A stretch of DNA of 64,000 nucleotides from Trifolium pratense (taxonomy: Eukaryota; Streptophyta; Magnoliopsida; Fabales; Fabaceae). The notes under the pieces were generated by a model that saw nothing but the letters and a program-made list of their open reading frames with translations, searched no databases and had not been told where the DNA came from. A program made the translations under genes and the position numbers. Below, in pieces: positions 1 to 12,705 of the stretch (positions are counted from its first letter, which is position 1; each line of letters begins with the position of its first letter). The stretch covers positions 12,172,337 to 12,236,336 of the forward strand of contig NC_060064.1 of the NCBI RefSeq assembly GCF_020283565.1, written 5' to 3'.

Positions 1-16
1 AAAGGTAAAGTAAACA

Positions 17-425
17 AATTTTTTGTGGTGAAGTCATCTAAATTCATATTTTTCATATCATGTGAATAAACTGTCTACAGAAACCAGTTGGTTCTTTACC
101 CACCACGATCATGCTGCTAATAGCTATAGCCTATAACACAATCAACTAAAGATACTAAATAAACGATACTCAATAATGTACATACAGAATACTAATCATA
201 TTTTTCAACTATAGATACTACATTTTTTGTGGTAAGTCATCTAAATTAATATTTTTCATATCATGTGAATAAACTGTCTACAGAAACCAGTTGGTTCGTT
301 CCATGCCACAAGTAATATCTTTACCCACCACGATCATGCTGCTAATAGCTAAAGCCTATAACATAATCAACTATAGATACTAAATAAACGATGACTCAAT
401 AACGTACATACAGAATACTAATCAG
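17..425. repeat. Tandem duplication, two copies of about 204 bp
   Basis: A block starting with ttttttgtgg at about 17 is repeated from about 222. Both copies carry the same landmarks in the same order, including aaactgtctacagaaaccag, a ccaccacgatcatgctg stretch and the ending acatacagaatactaatca. The second copy has a short insertion (ccatgccacaagtaatatc). The block lies in the presumed third intron of the RPP30-type gene. I see no coding content. Confidence 0.8.
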
Positions 426-1110
426 CCTATACTAATACTAATATATGCTTGATAGATCCATTCTTATGCTTAAACAAATACTAATCAGCCTATACTAAAT
501 TCCTGCTTATAAACACAGAATGTGCATCCTGCGCACATCCTCTGCATCAGTAGGCATTTTATAGACTACACCAATAAATTCAAAACCCAACCTTTCTTTG
601 TTGTTAAACACATAGTTGAGGTATCATCCCTCAAAACTTCAATAATCAATCACACTTCAGGACACATAAGTTCACCTTTTCGCCCTAATAAAAATAACAA
701 GTATCTTAATAAAGACATGTGGTATAAATGTGTGCTGGAACTTGACATTTTTATTTCTATGACTATTCTGTTATGCGAGCTTACTATATGATATACCCTA
801 TGTGCCTGTTAATGAAACTTGTCTTATTTGTACAACTAAGGGGTGAGTTTACCATTTAAGAAGAGACAACATATGAAACCTCTCATACATATTTTTATTA
901 ATTTACTAACAGCATACAATTGAGTATGAAAGCAAGTCTGCCAAATTGATATCTCAAAATTTATTAAAAACAAAAATCCATACATAACTTGGGAGTTCCC
1001 GACAAAACAACATAAAAGAAATGAGATTTGTAAGGTAAACAGTCAAGTAATAGAAAATCTGCCATGTAAATTCATTCAATTGTTAACTTATATAGGGAAG
1101 CAGCTATCAC

Positions 1111-2746
1111 CTTAGCATTGGAAATTAACTGTCTCCTTAATTGGACATTAGAAATAAGACCAGAGTATGAGACTTCAAAAACAACGCCACGCTGTGTATA
1201 AATGAGCCGAATGTTAATATTTAGCTCCTTAAAGAAAGTTTAAAGCCAAAATCGAACTCTCTAAAGCAAACCTGAATAGCCATTTTAACCATAGCCTGCT
1301 TCAACCTAAATGGCAACTTAGCTGAAAAATCAATCGAAATGATATCTACCTGCAACAATAAAATAATAAGTAATTTTCAAAAGATCAATGTAAATAAACT
1401 CTTGATCATGAGTAAATATCCAATCCAATGCCTAATGAACACGAAGAACTAGTTAGGCCATGTTTGGAAAAATAAGTGTTTATCATATAAGTTCTTATGT
1501 ATAAGTTATTTCTATAACAAAAGATAAAATAAAACAAAGTAAGATTGTTTCCAAATAAACTTTAAGTTCTTTTCATAAGCTATCCTGGAGAGCTTATGGA
1601 ATTAAGCTGAAAAACAAATTATGAACATCATAAGCTATCTAAAACAGACTCCTGACTCAAAAAACAGTAGATAAGCTCAAACAATTCAATCCACCAAACA
1701 GGTTTAAGTACCAAGATACTGCTTCAAAATAGTCTTAACAAAGACTAAAATATTGATTAAATGATCAAATTAGTCTCTAACTTTGTAAGAGCCTCTCAAA
1801 TAGGTCTCTAACTTTATGAATATTTCAAAAAGATCACTGACTTTATTAAATTGTCAACTTACTATTAATTAAGTCCTTATATTTAACAACTTACTATCAA
1901 TTTAGTCATAAATATATCAACTTATTCTCAATTTAGTCATTAACATATTCTTTGAATGATTAAAATTTAAAAGAATCAAGGACCATTTTGAAATATTCAT
2001 AAAGTCAGGGACCTATTTGAGTGTATTACAAAGTCAGGGACTAATTTTGTGGTTTACTCCTAAAATATTCTTCAAATTTGACTAATTTGCCAGAAATTAA
2101 AGATTTTAGAAAACTACATTGCATGTATTTCTCACATAGACTAAAATTGTCAATGTTTTCAAATAAGCTCTAAGTTGTTTTATAAGCTATCGTAGAGAGC
2201 ATCATAAGTTCTCTCAAACAGACTCAAATGTACTTATGTCGGTGTAAGGAATAACTCAACGCAGGTCTTAAGGATAATCAAAATATTTTCTTGAGGATAA
2301 TCAAAAATTGAACTAACCGCCATTCTCTCACAAGCAATATCAAACACAGTCTGATTGAAAGGTTTAACAGCAACCAAATCATAAGTCTTCAAAATAGGGT
2401 TTCCAGCATTAAGAGCATTAGCCTGCAAATGATTCTCAACACAAACAGTGAGCCGCGTGTACTGACGAAACGGAGTTGAAGAAGGAACACCGAGAAGCTC
2501 ACGGTGGAGTTTGGCCGATGAAGAAAGAAACGGAACGACATTGAGGAGAGATGAGAGTGATAGAGGGGAGATTGAACAACGGTTGTTATCGGACATAATG
2601 CCTTTCATCGTGCGGTTATATGCGATTCCTGTGTAACCTAATTCCATTGCTTTGACGGCTAGTTTTATTCGGTTGTTTTCGATTGTTGATTTTTCAGATT
2701 TTGTGCTGGATTCTGGGTAGGGTATGTTCAGGTCGAAGAAACCCAT
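1111..2746 (-). CDS. RPP30: RNase P/MRP protein subunit RPP30-like, 5' part (exons 1-3)
   Basis: This would encode the p30 subunit of nuclear RNase P/RNase MRP, which matures tRNA and rRNA precursors. Three exons are readable on the minus strand, all in phase 0: 2318-2746 (143 codons, starting MGFFDLNIPY), 1272-1349 (26 codons, VDIISIDFSAK...) and 1111-1191 (27 codons, RGVVFEV...LISNAK). All introns are GT-AG. The order of these blocks matches the plant GAF1/RPP30 family, including the TPFRQYTRLTV segment in exon 1. An in-frame ATG lies farther upstream at 2867-2869, but MGFFDLN is the family start. About 196 residues are visible; from memory the plant family is much longer, and the next expected exon (LLVDWT-like) is not seen before base 1, so the gene runs off the left edge. 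The 5' leader contains a 38-bp tandem repeat. Confidence 0.88.
1457..1740. mobile_element. Degenerate MITE-like element
   Basis: Begins ggccatgtttggaaaaataag, a start shared with the inverted-repeat element at 43708-43915. The region has repeated ttcataagctatc motifs, and a related piece recurs at 2150-2228 (ataagctatcgtagagagc). No coding capacity. It lies in intron 1 of the RPP30-type gene; ends are approximate. Confidence 0.4.
1755..2062. mobile_element. MITE with imperfect inverted arms
   Basis: The left arm (caaattagtctctaacttt ... caaataggtctctaacttt) is the reverse complement of the right arm (aaagtcagggacctatttg ... aaagtcagggactaatttt). The middle is AT-rich and non-coding. This is a typical plant non-autonomous DNA element, here within intron 1 of the RPP30-type gene. 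Ends are approximate. Confidence 0.7.
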
Positions 2747-2829
2747 TGTTAATGGCAATGGAGGAATGAGTTTTGCTGCCGCTAGTCTCCCGGTGGAGAA
2801 GGTGAGAAGGTAACACAAACGCCAGACGG

Positions 2830-2921
2830 ACAGACGGCGGTAAGGCAGTTGGCGATATGGCAGTAACACAGACGGCGGTAAGGCAGTTGGCGATATGGCA
2901 GTAACACAGACGGCGGTAAGG
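2830..2921. repeat. 38-bp tandem repeat in the RPP30 leader
   Basis: A unit beginning acagacggcggtaaggcagt is repeated at 2830-2867 and 2868-2905, with a 16-bp third copy to 2921. It is GC-rich compared with its surroundings and lies 84-175 bp upstream of the MGFFDLN start codon, in the likely 5' UTR or core promoter. Because 38 is not a multiple of three, it is unlikely to be coding. Confidence 0.9.
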
Positions 2922-2959
2922 TGTGACGGCGAGATGTTGCTGTGGAGTGTGGAGAGGTC

Positions 2960-4970
2960 AAAAACTGAGTATCTCTTTTTTTTTTTCTTCTTCTTTTTAT
3001 ATGTTTTTGTTTTTAATAAACACGTGTTAGACTACCCACAATGGTTTCAACACCAAAAAATATTCAACACCCACTTTTTCACTCCACATCATTTTCTCTT
3101 TCTTCCACCTAATCATTCAACACACATTCAACTTTTACCCTCTCCAATGGTTTTTATATTCAACACCATACCCCACCACTTTCTCTACCCCACCACTTTC
3201 TATTTCATATTCTTATTTTAATTTTAATTTTTGTTTTTATGATTAAATAACATTATAATTATCGATTAAAATTAAATTAAAATAATACACTTAACAAAAT
3301 TTATTTAATTTTTTTTTTATTTTCTTAATTTAAAATGCAATACATCATACAAATAACGTAATTAATACGATACAAATTAACTTAAAATGCAATACAACAC
3401 ACAAGTTAATTAGAAGAATTGTTGGGATCCATTTCACTAAAAAAAGATTAAAACTTCAAAAGAAAGACTAATTAGAAAGTTAATAATAGATTAAGATAGT
3501 GAAAAATTTGATTTTTTTTTTCTGTGTCCAAATGAAATGAACCAAGTCTCTATTTGTAGAGAAAAAAAAATCACGAATTTTGGTATAAAAATTAAAAATT
3601 AAAAAATTAATTTTCAATGAAATAATTGAGTTCAAAGGATAAAAATCATAAAAATCCACCGGACCAATCAGCAGCAGCCACGTGGCTGCCTTTTATCCAA
3701 ATTCAGTTTCTCTCTCCGCATTCCCTGCCTTCCACTCTCCCTGTCCGCGCGTGTTTCACACGCGCCAGTCTTGGCCAACGAAAATTCGCCACGCGTCCCC
3801 CTCATGTCAGGATTCAACATGTTGAAAGAATTCATCTTCTCCCTCCGCCAGCAAGGTTTCAACAGGTTCCCTCCAATGGTTTCAACAGTTGAAACACACA
3901 TTCAACACCCTTTTTTCTTTCCATTGCACATGGTCTTAGATTTAGATTTCAAAAAATTTTAAAGTATTTTTTTTTATGCTAGCTGAAGCCAAATTGTTCA
4001 AAGATTACTATCAAGATATTTATTAATCACAAATTTGTTGTACAACAACATTTCGGATAAAGTTTGGTTTGACAATAATGTCAAACACGTTAAAACAAAT
4101 ATATTTTCATCAACACAAATACGATAAGAAAATGTATTTTCATCAATTACAATATATCAAGATGAATTTGGTTAAATGTTGTATGATATTGTTGATAAAA
4201 AAACTCATTAAAAATTGTAATTTTGTGTACATGCAAAATCAAATTATTGAAGACATTGATTGATAAGGTTGAGAATATTATCGAAAAAAATAAATTGTTT
4301 TAGTTCAATTTTTTGTTCACAATTTTTATATCATTGACGACAGTGTTTAAAATTATGAGTCATGTGATTATGTTGATGATGGACAATTTAAGACAAACTT
4401 GTATTTAGATTAAATGACTAGAATGTAACAAATAAAAAAAGATGACTAACAATAGATGGTTAGGATCGTTTATAGGCGAAAAAACTCATTGTTGTTGGCG
4501 ATGAGATGAGTTTTGCCACCGCTCGTCTCCCGAAGTTTAACAGCGTGGAGGTATGAATAGAGAAGGTGTTCGGTTGTGTTAATTATTAATACCCTAATTT
4601 TCTCTTTTGAATTTGATGCTTTATTATATTGTCACGTATTAGGATTATGCAAAAGTTTAATGTTAGGTTTTCAATTTGATAATGTTCATAAATTAGCTTA
4701 TTAATTAATTAATCATACCAAAAATACCCGATTGAAGTGTAAATTAATTAATTATTTTTGATAATTTATCGATCCATCCTTATCGTGTTTTACGTAGTAC
4801 TAGTGCATTGCAATTGCAATGGTCTATATGAATAAGCAATTTCAGCAATTAAGTTAATAATGAGCCGCGTAAAAAAAAGGAAAATAAAATAAAATAAATA
4901 AAAAGTTGCCTTAGAAAAAACGCGACGCTTCACAAAAAAGTTTCCATAATTAAATTAAATGATCGTCTCT
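2960..4970. other. Divergent intergenic region between the RPP30 and NEMP genes
   Basis: AT-rich spacer. Two stretches carry the same phrase (caatggtttcaaca followed by attcaacaccc) at about 3040-3075 and 3874-3911. A short segment at about 4485-4545 resembles the RPP30 leader at about 2748-2800 (atgagttttgc, ccgct, gtctcccg). Small ORFs at 3626-3962 overlap on both strands and look non-coding. No gene is recognised. Confidence 0.5.
3677..3686. promoter_or_regulatory. Palindromic G-box (GCCACGTGGC)
   Basis: A perfect 10-bp palindrome containing CACGTG, the core bound by plant bZIP and bHLH factors. It sits in a locally GC-rich part of the divergent spacer between two outward-facing genes. 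Function is inferred from the motif alone. Confidence 0.4.
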
Positions 4971-4977
4971 ATAAATA
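4970..4977 (+). promoter_or_regulatory. TATA box of the NEMP-like gene
   Basis: TATAAATA lies 48-55 bp upstream of the proposed start codon at 5025. This would place transcription start near 5000-5010 and give a very short 5' UTR. Confidence 0.5.
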
Positions 4978-5024
4978 TATGAAGTGATGATGAGCTGTAT
5001 AATAATTAAAGAAAAATCAAATCA

Positions 5025-8000
5025 ATGGCAAAGAGCGCGGGTGAATTGTTTTCCATGGAGCACTTGTTCTTCTTCTTCTTCTTCCTCATCATTTCTTCAC
5101 TCTCCGCCAGTGATGAAAATCAACATCACACTCTTCTCACTCTCAAAGGTTAGATTCTTATTCCTCTTCATCTTCTGCTTCTTATTCAATCTTCTCACAT
5201 GCAGCATATCTTTAGTTTCTTACCACTTATTAGGGTTTCTCGCCCTTTTCAATTTCTACTGCTAACATCGCATTTCTAACTAATGTTTAGGGTTTTTGTT
5301 CAAGAAAAAAATATTGGTTTGTTATTTGTGAGTTTAAATTTTTGAATTGGATTTGGTGGTGGTTTATATGATTGATTAGTATTGGTGACATTTGGTGTAC
5401 TGTTTGTTTATCCATGCTTCGTGTAGATCATATACCTATGTAGTAATGATACATGTGGTTACATTCGATTATTCTATGTTTTGTTTTACACTTGTTAATG
5501 TCTGTGTGACTCATGGATATGTGTTTATATTGTTTTTTATTTTTTACTTGGAGCTTGATATGGATGATGGGGAATCACCTAGTCAAGTAGTCAAGGGATC
5601 TCGACCCATAAATGAAGATCGGACAATTTGTATTATGACTTTACCAAATTTGCTTTCAAATATGAGCTGGTTTATCTTCAATTTTTGGTTGAGTACCGCG
5701 ACTATTTGAAGGTTTATATGGAAATGATAAATATCTAGGTATACATGTTCAGTGCAGTGTAAAGCTGGTAGTTGTTGCTCGTGTTGCAAAAACTTTGTTG
5801 ATTCTGTTTTGTTTCCTAATGAACAATTGGCGTCACTAATCCTTTTGCAGTTGTACGTCTTACTGAGTTCTATCAATTATCTAAATGTGTGCTCAGTTTG
5901 TTATTTACTTTCTTCTTGCAACTTGCGTTCCTTCCCTTTGCATTTGAAAATGATCTCAGCCTGTTATAACTGCAGGTGTTGATATTGAAAAACCAAATTT
6001 GGATGTATCGCCTTCCTTACTTTTAGTGAACTCTGATACTAAAGGCGTTAAAAAAGTTTTGCGATGTGAGCGCGTTCAAGTTTCTGGTATCTCAAGATTG
6101 AAACTCGGGAGCTATGCCAATTCATACCATATTACTTTGGCTCCATCAGTTGCAATTCCAGAGAGATTACATAGCAAAATCAAGGTTTGTTTTCACAGGT
6201 AAGTACATAACGTGGACGAATTGTACTGAATATAATGTTCGTTATTTATTTTGTCATAGTGCCACGTCTGATCAGGTGCATGCTTGGCACCTGGGAGCAT
6301 ACGCTCTTCTAGTTCTTACTTCTAGTGAATTTTTTCAAGATCGCTATTCCTTACTTACAATGTCTGTGCAGGAATAATACTCTTGGATGGTGTCAGTGTG
6401 AAAAGGATGAATGGAAGGGTGTACAGAAGGGGGTGTGGGGTGCGGTTATGTCACCTTATGAAACTAGATACGTTGATGTCAAGATTGATGGTGAAATATC
6501 TGGTTCAGTTACAGTTGCACTTGAAGAAGGTTTGTTTTTTCCATGTCAAGAAAGGCCAAAGATTATTCTATTATTCTCTCTTGCTGTGTTTTTTTAAACT
6601 TTCAATGCTAATTTATCTATTCTGAAAATATTGTGCAGGTTTTCAGCAATGGCGCCTAATTAGTCTTGCAGTTGGACTGTTACTGCTGTTGGTGGCTCCA
6701 ATTGTTAGCAGTTGGGTTCCGTTTTATTATAGCAGTTCCATGGCTATTGGAATCTTTCTTGTCATTATAATTGTTCTTTTTCAGGTACATAAATTACTTT
6801 CGTATTCTACATGGATTTCATCTTTTCTTCGTTGCTTCCAAGTTTTCTAACCAATTTTGTCTGACTGCGATGCAGGGCATGAAATTATTGCCAACTGGAA
6901 GAAAAAATATCTTTTACCTTACCATATATGGATCAGTGGTGAGTTTGGTTATGTTTTGGCTGATGTTTATTTGCAGCTCTTCATGTTTCATGCACATATT
7001 ATCACATTCCTAATATTTATTACCGTGTTATGTTTTAGCTTGGAGCTGGATCGTTCCTTTTGCACCAATTCTCTATGATCGTAAATTCAATTCTTCAGAG
7101 CTTTGGGATGAGTGAAGAGATGCACAATCCAGTGAGTATACCAGTCTATTTTTCTTTTAGATAACTTGTTGCATTTTTTTTATGGCGTGTCTTACAGTTA
7201 CAATTCATGCTAAACTGCTTAAGATCTATTATGCACATCTACCTAACAAGTATGTTGCATGTCTACCTAAAATCTATGTTGCACATCTTCTCAATCCTTT
7301 AGTTGGTTCTTTCTTCAGATCGATACATATATTTCCTATATATAATGAAATAGATTTTTGGGTTACATGTCAATATGTCACTCTTTTAAGTTTTGTCCAC
7401 CATGTGATCTTTGAAATATAATAAGGTTTTTTATTTGGGTTAAAAAGGAATTTTTGCCGTCAGCAAAAAATTGCTGCTAAGGATGTGGAAATGACTTCCT
7501 CTTTCAGTATATACTAATTTAACTTTTTGGATCAAACTCAACATTTCTGCATGTGTACTCTTTCCCTGATGTTTACTCCAATGATGATTGCTGGCCATAT
7601 TTGCTTGTCTGCTAGACATGCATTGTCAACTGTCTTCATGTTGGTTTTGGCCTATCTTTTTCGTGAAATACTTTACCTCTATGATTTGCAGGTTGCTCTT
7701 TTTGTACTACTGGGTATTATCTTGGCTGGAGCTGCTTTAGGCTACTGGATTGTTAGGAGATTTGTTATTTCAAAAGAAGATGGTAGTGTGGATGCCGGGG
7801 TTGCTCAGTTTGTAAAATGGGCAATGCGCGTTATTGGGACTACCTTCGTTTTGCAGGTTTGCATTTGTGTTAACGCTAAACAAAATGCAATGCAATATTG
7901 CTGATATCTAAACTAGTTCTGTCGTATGTGTCATGTATTGCTAGGTCACTTGGATCATAATAGAATTAACTATAGATCACAACAGAGTAATGAATCAAGT

Positions 8001-10102
8001 ATTTTGAAAGAAAAAAAATTACAATGTAAATTGTAGAAATAGTCATCCTTTTTAAAAAATGTCTGCATTAATTTAATTTAAAAAGACATATATTCATAAC
8101 TATTCTGAAAGTGGCATAGCTTGGTAATATTTCTTATGAAATTGCACAGTGTGGTACAAATCCTTTTGTTTATTTATTTATTTGATTGTATTGTAAAGTT
8201 GCCCCTATTTATTCTGATTTTTTTTGTTTCTCTATCAGAGCACTCTTGATACTCCTCTTGCAGTTGGAGTCTTGGTCTCTTGTGGAGCTGTTTGCAAAAT
8301 TTGGTCATCAATAGAATTGCTTCATGGGTGGTAAGTATTACTTATTGACTTATTTTTCAGTTTTCTTTTATATGTTCATGTAAAATCATTTGTAATTAAG
8401 ATTTGTTTTATGCAATTTATTCAGTAGACGAAATGATTTTTATGGTTGCTAATAACTTGCTACTAAATGATTTTGAATGCTTTTATGAATTGGTATATTT
8501 TGCCTTTATAGAACCTAAAGCACTGAATCTTATTGTAGTAAATGTTAATGGTTAGTAATAGTATAATTTAGCATTATAATCAGTTTGACATTTCATATAT
8601 TATTGGAACTAAGAGAGTGTGATCAACCCATATGCTGGTTAGTGTTTAGATGTCTGTCATGAAAGTGTGAAACTTTTCCCTTTTTTTTTTACCCTTTTGT
8701 TGTTATCCATAAAAAATCATTCATTCAAGGCAAATGCATTCAAAGCTTCACATTGTTCGCTTCAAACTATGTTAATGTAATTTATGCAGGTATGAAACTT
8801 CAGGGAGTGATGATTATTCACTGGAGTGGGTGAGAGGAACTCGTGGTCGTGCTGAATTCCTTAGCAAGTCGCCTCCTAAAGGAAAAATGTGGAACAGCCC
8901 TAAAGTAGGCTCTAAAGGAAAATTGTGGAACACCCCTAAAGGGATGTCATGGTCTGACTCTCCCGTGAGAGGTATGTCTTTCCAGTCTTGTTGATACTTG
9001 ATAATGATTACTGCATGTTATTGGCCAAGCAATATTTCATCTTTTCACTGAATAGAGCAATATCTTTACAAATAAATTAATAAATGCAATTAAACTTTTG
9101 GCTGAGGTAGTGAGTGGATTGTATTCATAATCATATTAAGCTTCTCTGAATTATTTTGTGTTTAAGTTCGACTACAAAAATATGGCCAGTCTGACTTTTT
9201 GTTCCTGAAAATTGTACCTTCTAAATGTAACCAGATTTTTATTTTTTATTTTTCCTGAAGTAATAAACCTTCTTCCAATATCAGAGGGTTTTTCCTTATA
9301 AGTATTTTTCGCACTATATACTAATCCTTTAGTCCAAGTTTAAGTTGTTTATATGCATGCCCTGAATTCTGATCCATGATAAAACATTTTGATATCCATA
9401 AGTCGGCATCTATAATTGCAAATCTTCCATTCTGATAGATTGATCTCTAGTTAATGTTGAAACTTGAAAGTGAGAAAAAGGAAAACGAAATTTTGTTGAT
9501 ATTTAAAATGTTGTTGATTGCAATGGTACTATGACAGTGCTTGATTCTTCTGGTTTTTGTTTGCTGCTTTCGATATTTTCTTAAATTTCTTGGACTTAGG
9601 TCTTTCTGAATTCACATGACCTCTAGTCTGGCTTGTAGTGTGATTCAAATGCTGAATTTTTTGCAGTTTCAGATCATGTTGTCATGTAAACTATTTGTTT
9701 CATTCAGAGATTTATGTTTCTGAAGCATTATTATACTTGCAGTAAAAATGCCTTGAATATGTTTTCTAATTCACGTTTGTTTCAGGTGTTGTATCACCGT
9801 CTTCTCATTTCTCGCCACAAACTCCTGCGACTCAATTAGGGGGAAATTATTATTCAACCTTCCACAAGACTGACGACAGAAAGAAGTTCACTAAGGAAGA
9901 GTGGGATGACTTCACAAGAGACTCTACGAAGCAAGCTTTAGCTGAATGGGCAGCATCTCCAGAGTTCACTGATTGGATCATTGAGCACGCAGATCGGATA
10001 AAACTGCTTCCGAACGAGAGTTCAGATGAAACAATGGGGAGTGAATCGGATTCCATGGAGGCAGAAAGTGGAAATGGATTTCGGATTTTTGGTTGGAAGT
10101 GA
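5025..10102 (+). CDS. NEMP/TMEM194 (PNET2-type) nuclear envelope membrane protein
   Basis: Member of the NEMP family (DUF2215), multi-pass proteins of the inner nuclear membrane; plant members (PNET2) affect chromatin anchoring. Ten exons: 5025-5148, 5976-6198, 6372-6529, 6639-6784, 6876-6938, 7039-7131, 7692-7856, 8239-8330, 8790-8971 and 9786-10102. All junctions are GT-AG, phases agree throughout, and the total is 1563 nt (520 aa). The N-terminus is a signal peptide with a run of six Phe and Leu/Ile. Exons 2-3 form a luminal domain with Cys pairs (NNTLGWCQCEKDEW). Exons 4-8 carry about five hydrophobic segments (LISLAVGLLLLLVAPIV; VALFVLLGIILAGAALGYWI). The soluble tail contains a duplicated KGK(M/L)WN(S/T)PK motif and a conserved EEWDDFTRDSTKQALAEWAA block. 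A second in-frame ATG at 5055 is possible. Confidence 0.9.
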
Positions 10103-11600
10103 GTCGAACATGAATCAGAATATATGCTAACCAGCAGGAATTGATTTTTTCATAGGTTTAGGGAACACTAACAAGAGTGTAATATAGGTAGGAATTTACG
10201 CTTATTCTGACCATCATGTAGATAGTTTTATTAGTTTGCCTGAATCTTCCAAACTGTAAGCTTGAGCAATCATGTCACGTTGTTAATGGATCTTTTTTGT
10301 CACTTCTCTTGTATCACTTTTGCAATTTGTAGTAGTTTCGAATTCTTGTACTCGCATCATGATTCGTACTTGATAACTGATCTAATTAAGCTTTCTTAAG
10401 GTGTGGTGTTAGTGATAGAAAGATTGAGAATTCATCTAAGTTTCTTTAATTTAGAGAATAATGTTTGTTTAACTTATTTTTACATGAATACATTAAAATA
10501 TAAATAATTTTACGTAATCCTTAAACTTTGTCCTGACAAAATTAAGTAAAACTCAATTCTTTAATGTGATTTTATATTTATTTTTTTAAGAAAAAATTTA
10601 CGTAAATATTTTATTCTCTTTGGGAAATGCTATAATTTGTGTTACATGAAAAATCTTGTTAAATTTTTTAACTTCATGAAATTGATAAATTGATTTTTTT
10701 TTTTTAAGGATAAATTAAATTATGAAATATGTAAAATGACTGACCATAGTTTGTGGTTTGTCTCTTCTTGCAACTCTCAGCCATATATACACCATCTAGG
10801 TTCAATTCCAGAAATTCAAAGCTACCAAATCAGAGTCATTGTTGGCAATTTAAACAGTTGAATCATCAATCAGATAGATTACCATTTAGATCATCAGCTG
10901 AACTATCACTTGAAACATATGCAACATCTTCTTTCTTGATAATTGTCATCTTAAAATGGTTATCATTAAATGCATATTCAAAAAATGATTTCAGTTGGTT
11001 CATGAAAACCAGAGTTTGATTTAGATTTTTTAAGAAAAATTGTATTTTTTTCTTCTTAAGAAAATGTATTTTATCTGTCCGTTACTAACATGTACAAATC
11101 AGGAAGTTTTCGAAAAATCTCATGATTGGTTGTTGTTGAATTTCTACATAGTTCCACGTAGTAATGAATCTCAGTTGTTAAATTGAGATCAAACAGTCTA
11201 GATTGAATAGTCAAATTACATAGTGAAATGATCTCAGCTGTCAATTAAATCGGACAGCTGAGAACTGTATTTTCTCTTATACGAACGTGTAATCCTTTCT
11301 ATAAAGATACTAGTGAGCAGGTAATATTTGACTCAATTGCTTGAAATTACAACATTTCTAGCTTGACTTATTGTTAGATATATTATTGTTCCTAGCCACA
11401 TTGCATATGGTCTAGGAGGGCTAACTAATGCATAGATTATCTGAAAGGTGTACAAAGATTAAGGGCGGTATCCATTTATCTGCAGGAGGAGACTACTCTT
11501 GTCTCTTAATGAATTAATAGTTCATAATAATCTTTGAAAAAAAAATGCATAAATGAAGATGTGTAGAGTAACAATTGTGTTATACCAGAGGAAAAGAAAG
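10103..11600. other. 3' UTR and spacer, with one unexplained ORF
   Basis: Holds the NEMP 3' UTR, then AT-rich spacer. An 88-codon plus ORF at 10753-11019 starts hydrophobic and then becomes rich in Ser, Asn and Gln, somewhat like a targeting sequence; I recognise no family and give it low weight. The segment at about 11268-11310 (tttctcttatacgaacg, cctttctataaagat) recurs at about 14226-14265, suggesting an old duplication around the MEI2-like unit. Confidence 0.4.
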
Positions 11601-11623
11601 AATAACTTGGAGTCGGAGGTGTA

Positions 11624-12457
11624 TTGCTGGATGGTAAGTTTCTACAGCAGCATGCATGCCAGATTGTGCAGGATGACTGTCTTGGATTTATTATTTTTTC
11701 TGGTCCTTTGTTGAGGCTATTATGGTCTATTGAAGATATATATCTTCAATATCACAGTTCATTTAAAGAGTCACCTGATGATTTTCTCATGAGCCCTGTT
11801 GCATTAGGGAATTTAAATCACAGTGATGGTAATTTTGGAATTAAATCGGTTCCTTTTCATGATTCCTGGTTCCGAGGAAATAGTTTGAACGCTGGACCAA
11901 GTGTAACTAACATCGAGAGACTAGTTAAAAGTGGACGAAGTTGGCCACCTGACAATAATAAAATCAAGAGAATTGAACCAAATAAGGACCAACTCGATCT
12001 TGACAAAATCGTCCATGGTGAAGATATATTTCTCGCAAGAACAAAAAACTTGAACAATTTTTTGATGACTTTTGTCTGTTACAATTGGTTTTAAGGGTTA
12101 TATCTTTTGGTCTATATGTCAATTTTTCATGTGCATAGTTTGTATCGTTAAGGATTTCCTCAATGTGACATTGTGTTGTATAGATATAAATGTCTTTGTG
12201 GAATTATTCTGCCTCTTTTTCATTCCAAAAGTGAATGAGTAAAACATTATCAGAATCAGAGTTCTAGCTCAATGAATACGGACAAGCAGTATCGGCCAAT
12301 TCTCTTTCATTTGCGAGAGGCGCCTCAGAATGTTGAGTTTGAATGTTCTGATGTATATGGGAAACCCTTCATCCATTGGCCATTATTCGCCATCTTCTCT
12401 AGGACATCATATTCCGTGATTGGAGATCAAACCGCAATTGAGGTACAATGCCGTTAA
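11624..12457 (+). pseudogene. MEI2-like relic lacking its RRM
   Basis: The reading frame at 11624-12094 has pieces typical of AML/MEI2-like proteins before the C-terminal RRM: ESPDDF, ALGNLNH, a Ser/Asn/Pro-rich linker, then LDLDKIVHGED, which normally runs straight into RTTLMIKNIPNK. Here it breaks into an unrelated tail. At 12251 an acceptor-like cag is followed by SSSSMNTDKQYRPILFH, which matches the tail that normally follows the RRM (SLMNEDKRCRPILF in family members). The core RRM3 exons between the two are absent, so the RNA-binding domain is missing. It could still be transcribed, but it cannot encode a functional MEI2-type RRM. The neighbouring downstream gene repeats the GLGNLNH and IDKIVCGED landmarks, so the pair arose by tandem duplication. 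Confidence 0.65.
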
Positions 12458-12499
12458 GGAGCCCCCGCACCAGCAATGTTGTGGCTACTAAAGTAATTA

Positions 12500-12705
12500 A
12501 TTAGCATAACTAAATATCATGAGAATAAGAATTGTGTTAGCATAACTAAATGCATAACCAAAGAATAAGGTTTTAGTTGGGCTTTTATGCTGTTAGTTAT
12601 TTCTGTTTAGTCAGTTAGTTTAGTTTTTTCTGTTAGTTATTTCTGTTTAGTTTGTTTTGCAGTCTCATTCTCATATAAGTAACAGAATGGGATCAGTTTA
12701 GAATG
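12500..12705 (+). promoter_or_regulatory. LTR-like leader of the MEI2-RRM gene
   Basis: Directly upstream of the ATG at 12703 the sequence carries two copies of tgttagttatttctgttta (about 12589 and 12630) and a tcatataagtaacag segment that could act as a TATA region. This composition resembles the 3' part of a copia-type LTR. No matching second LTR was seen, so this is a tentative solo-LTR promoter. Confidence 0.3.
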
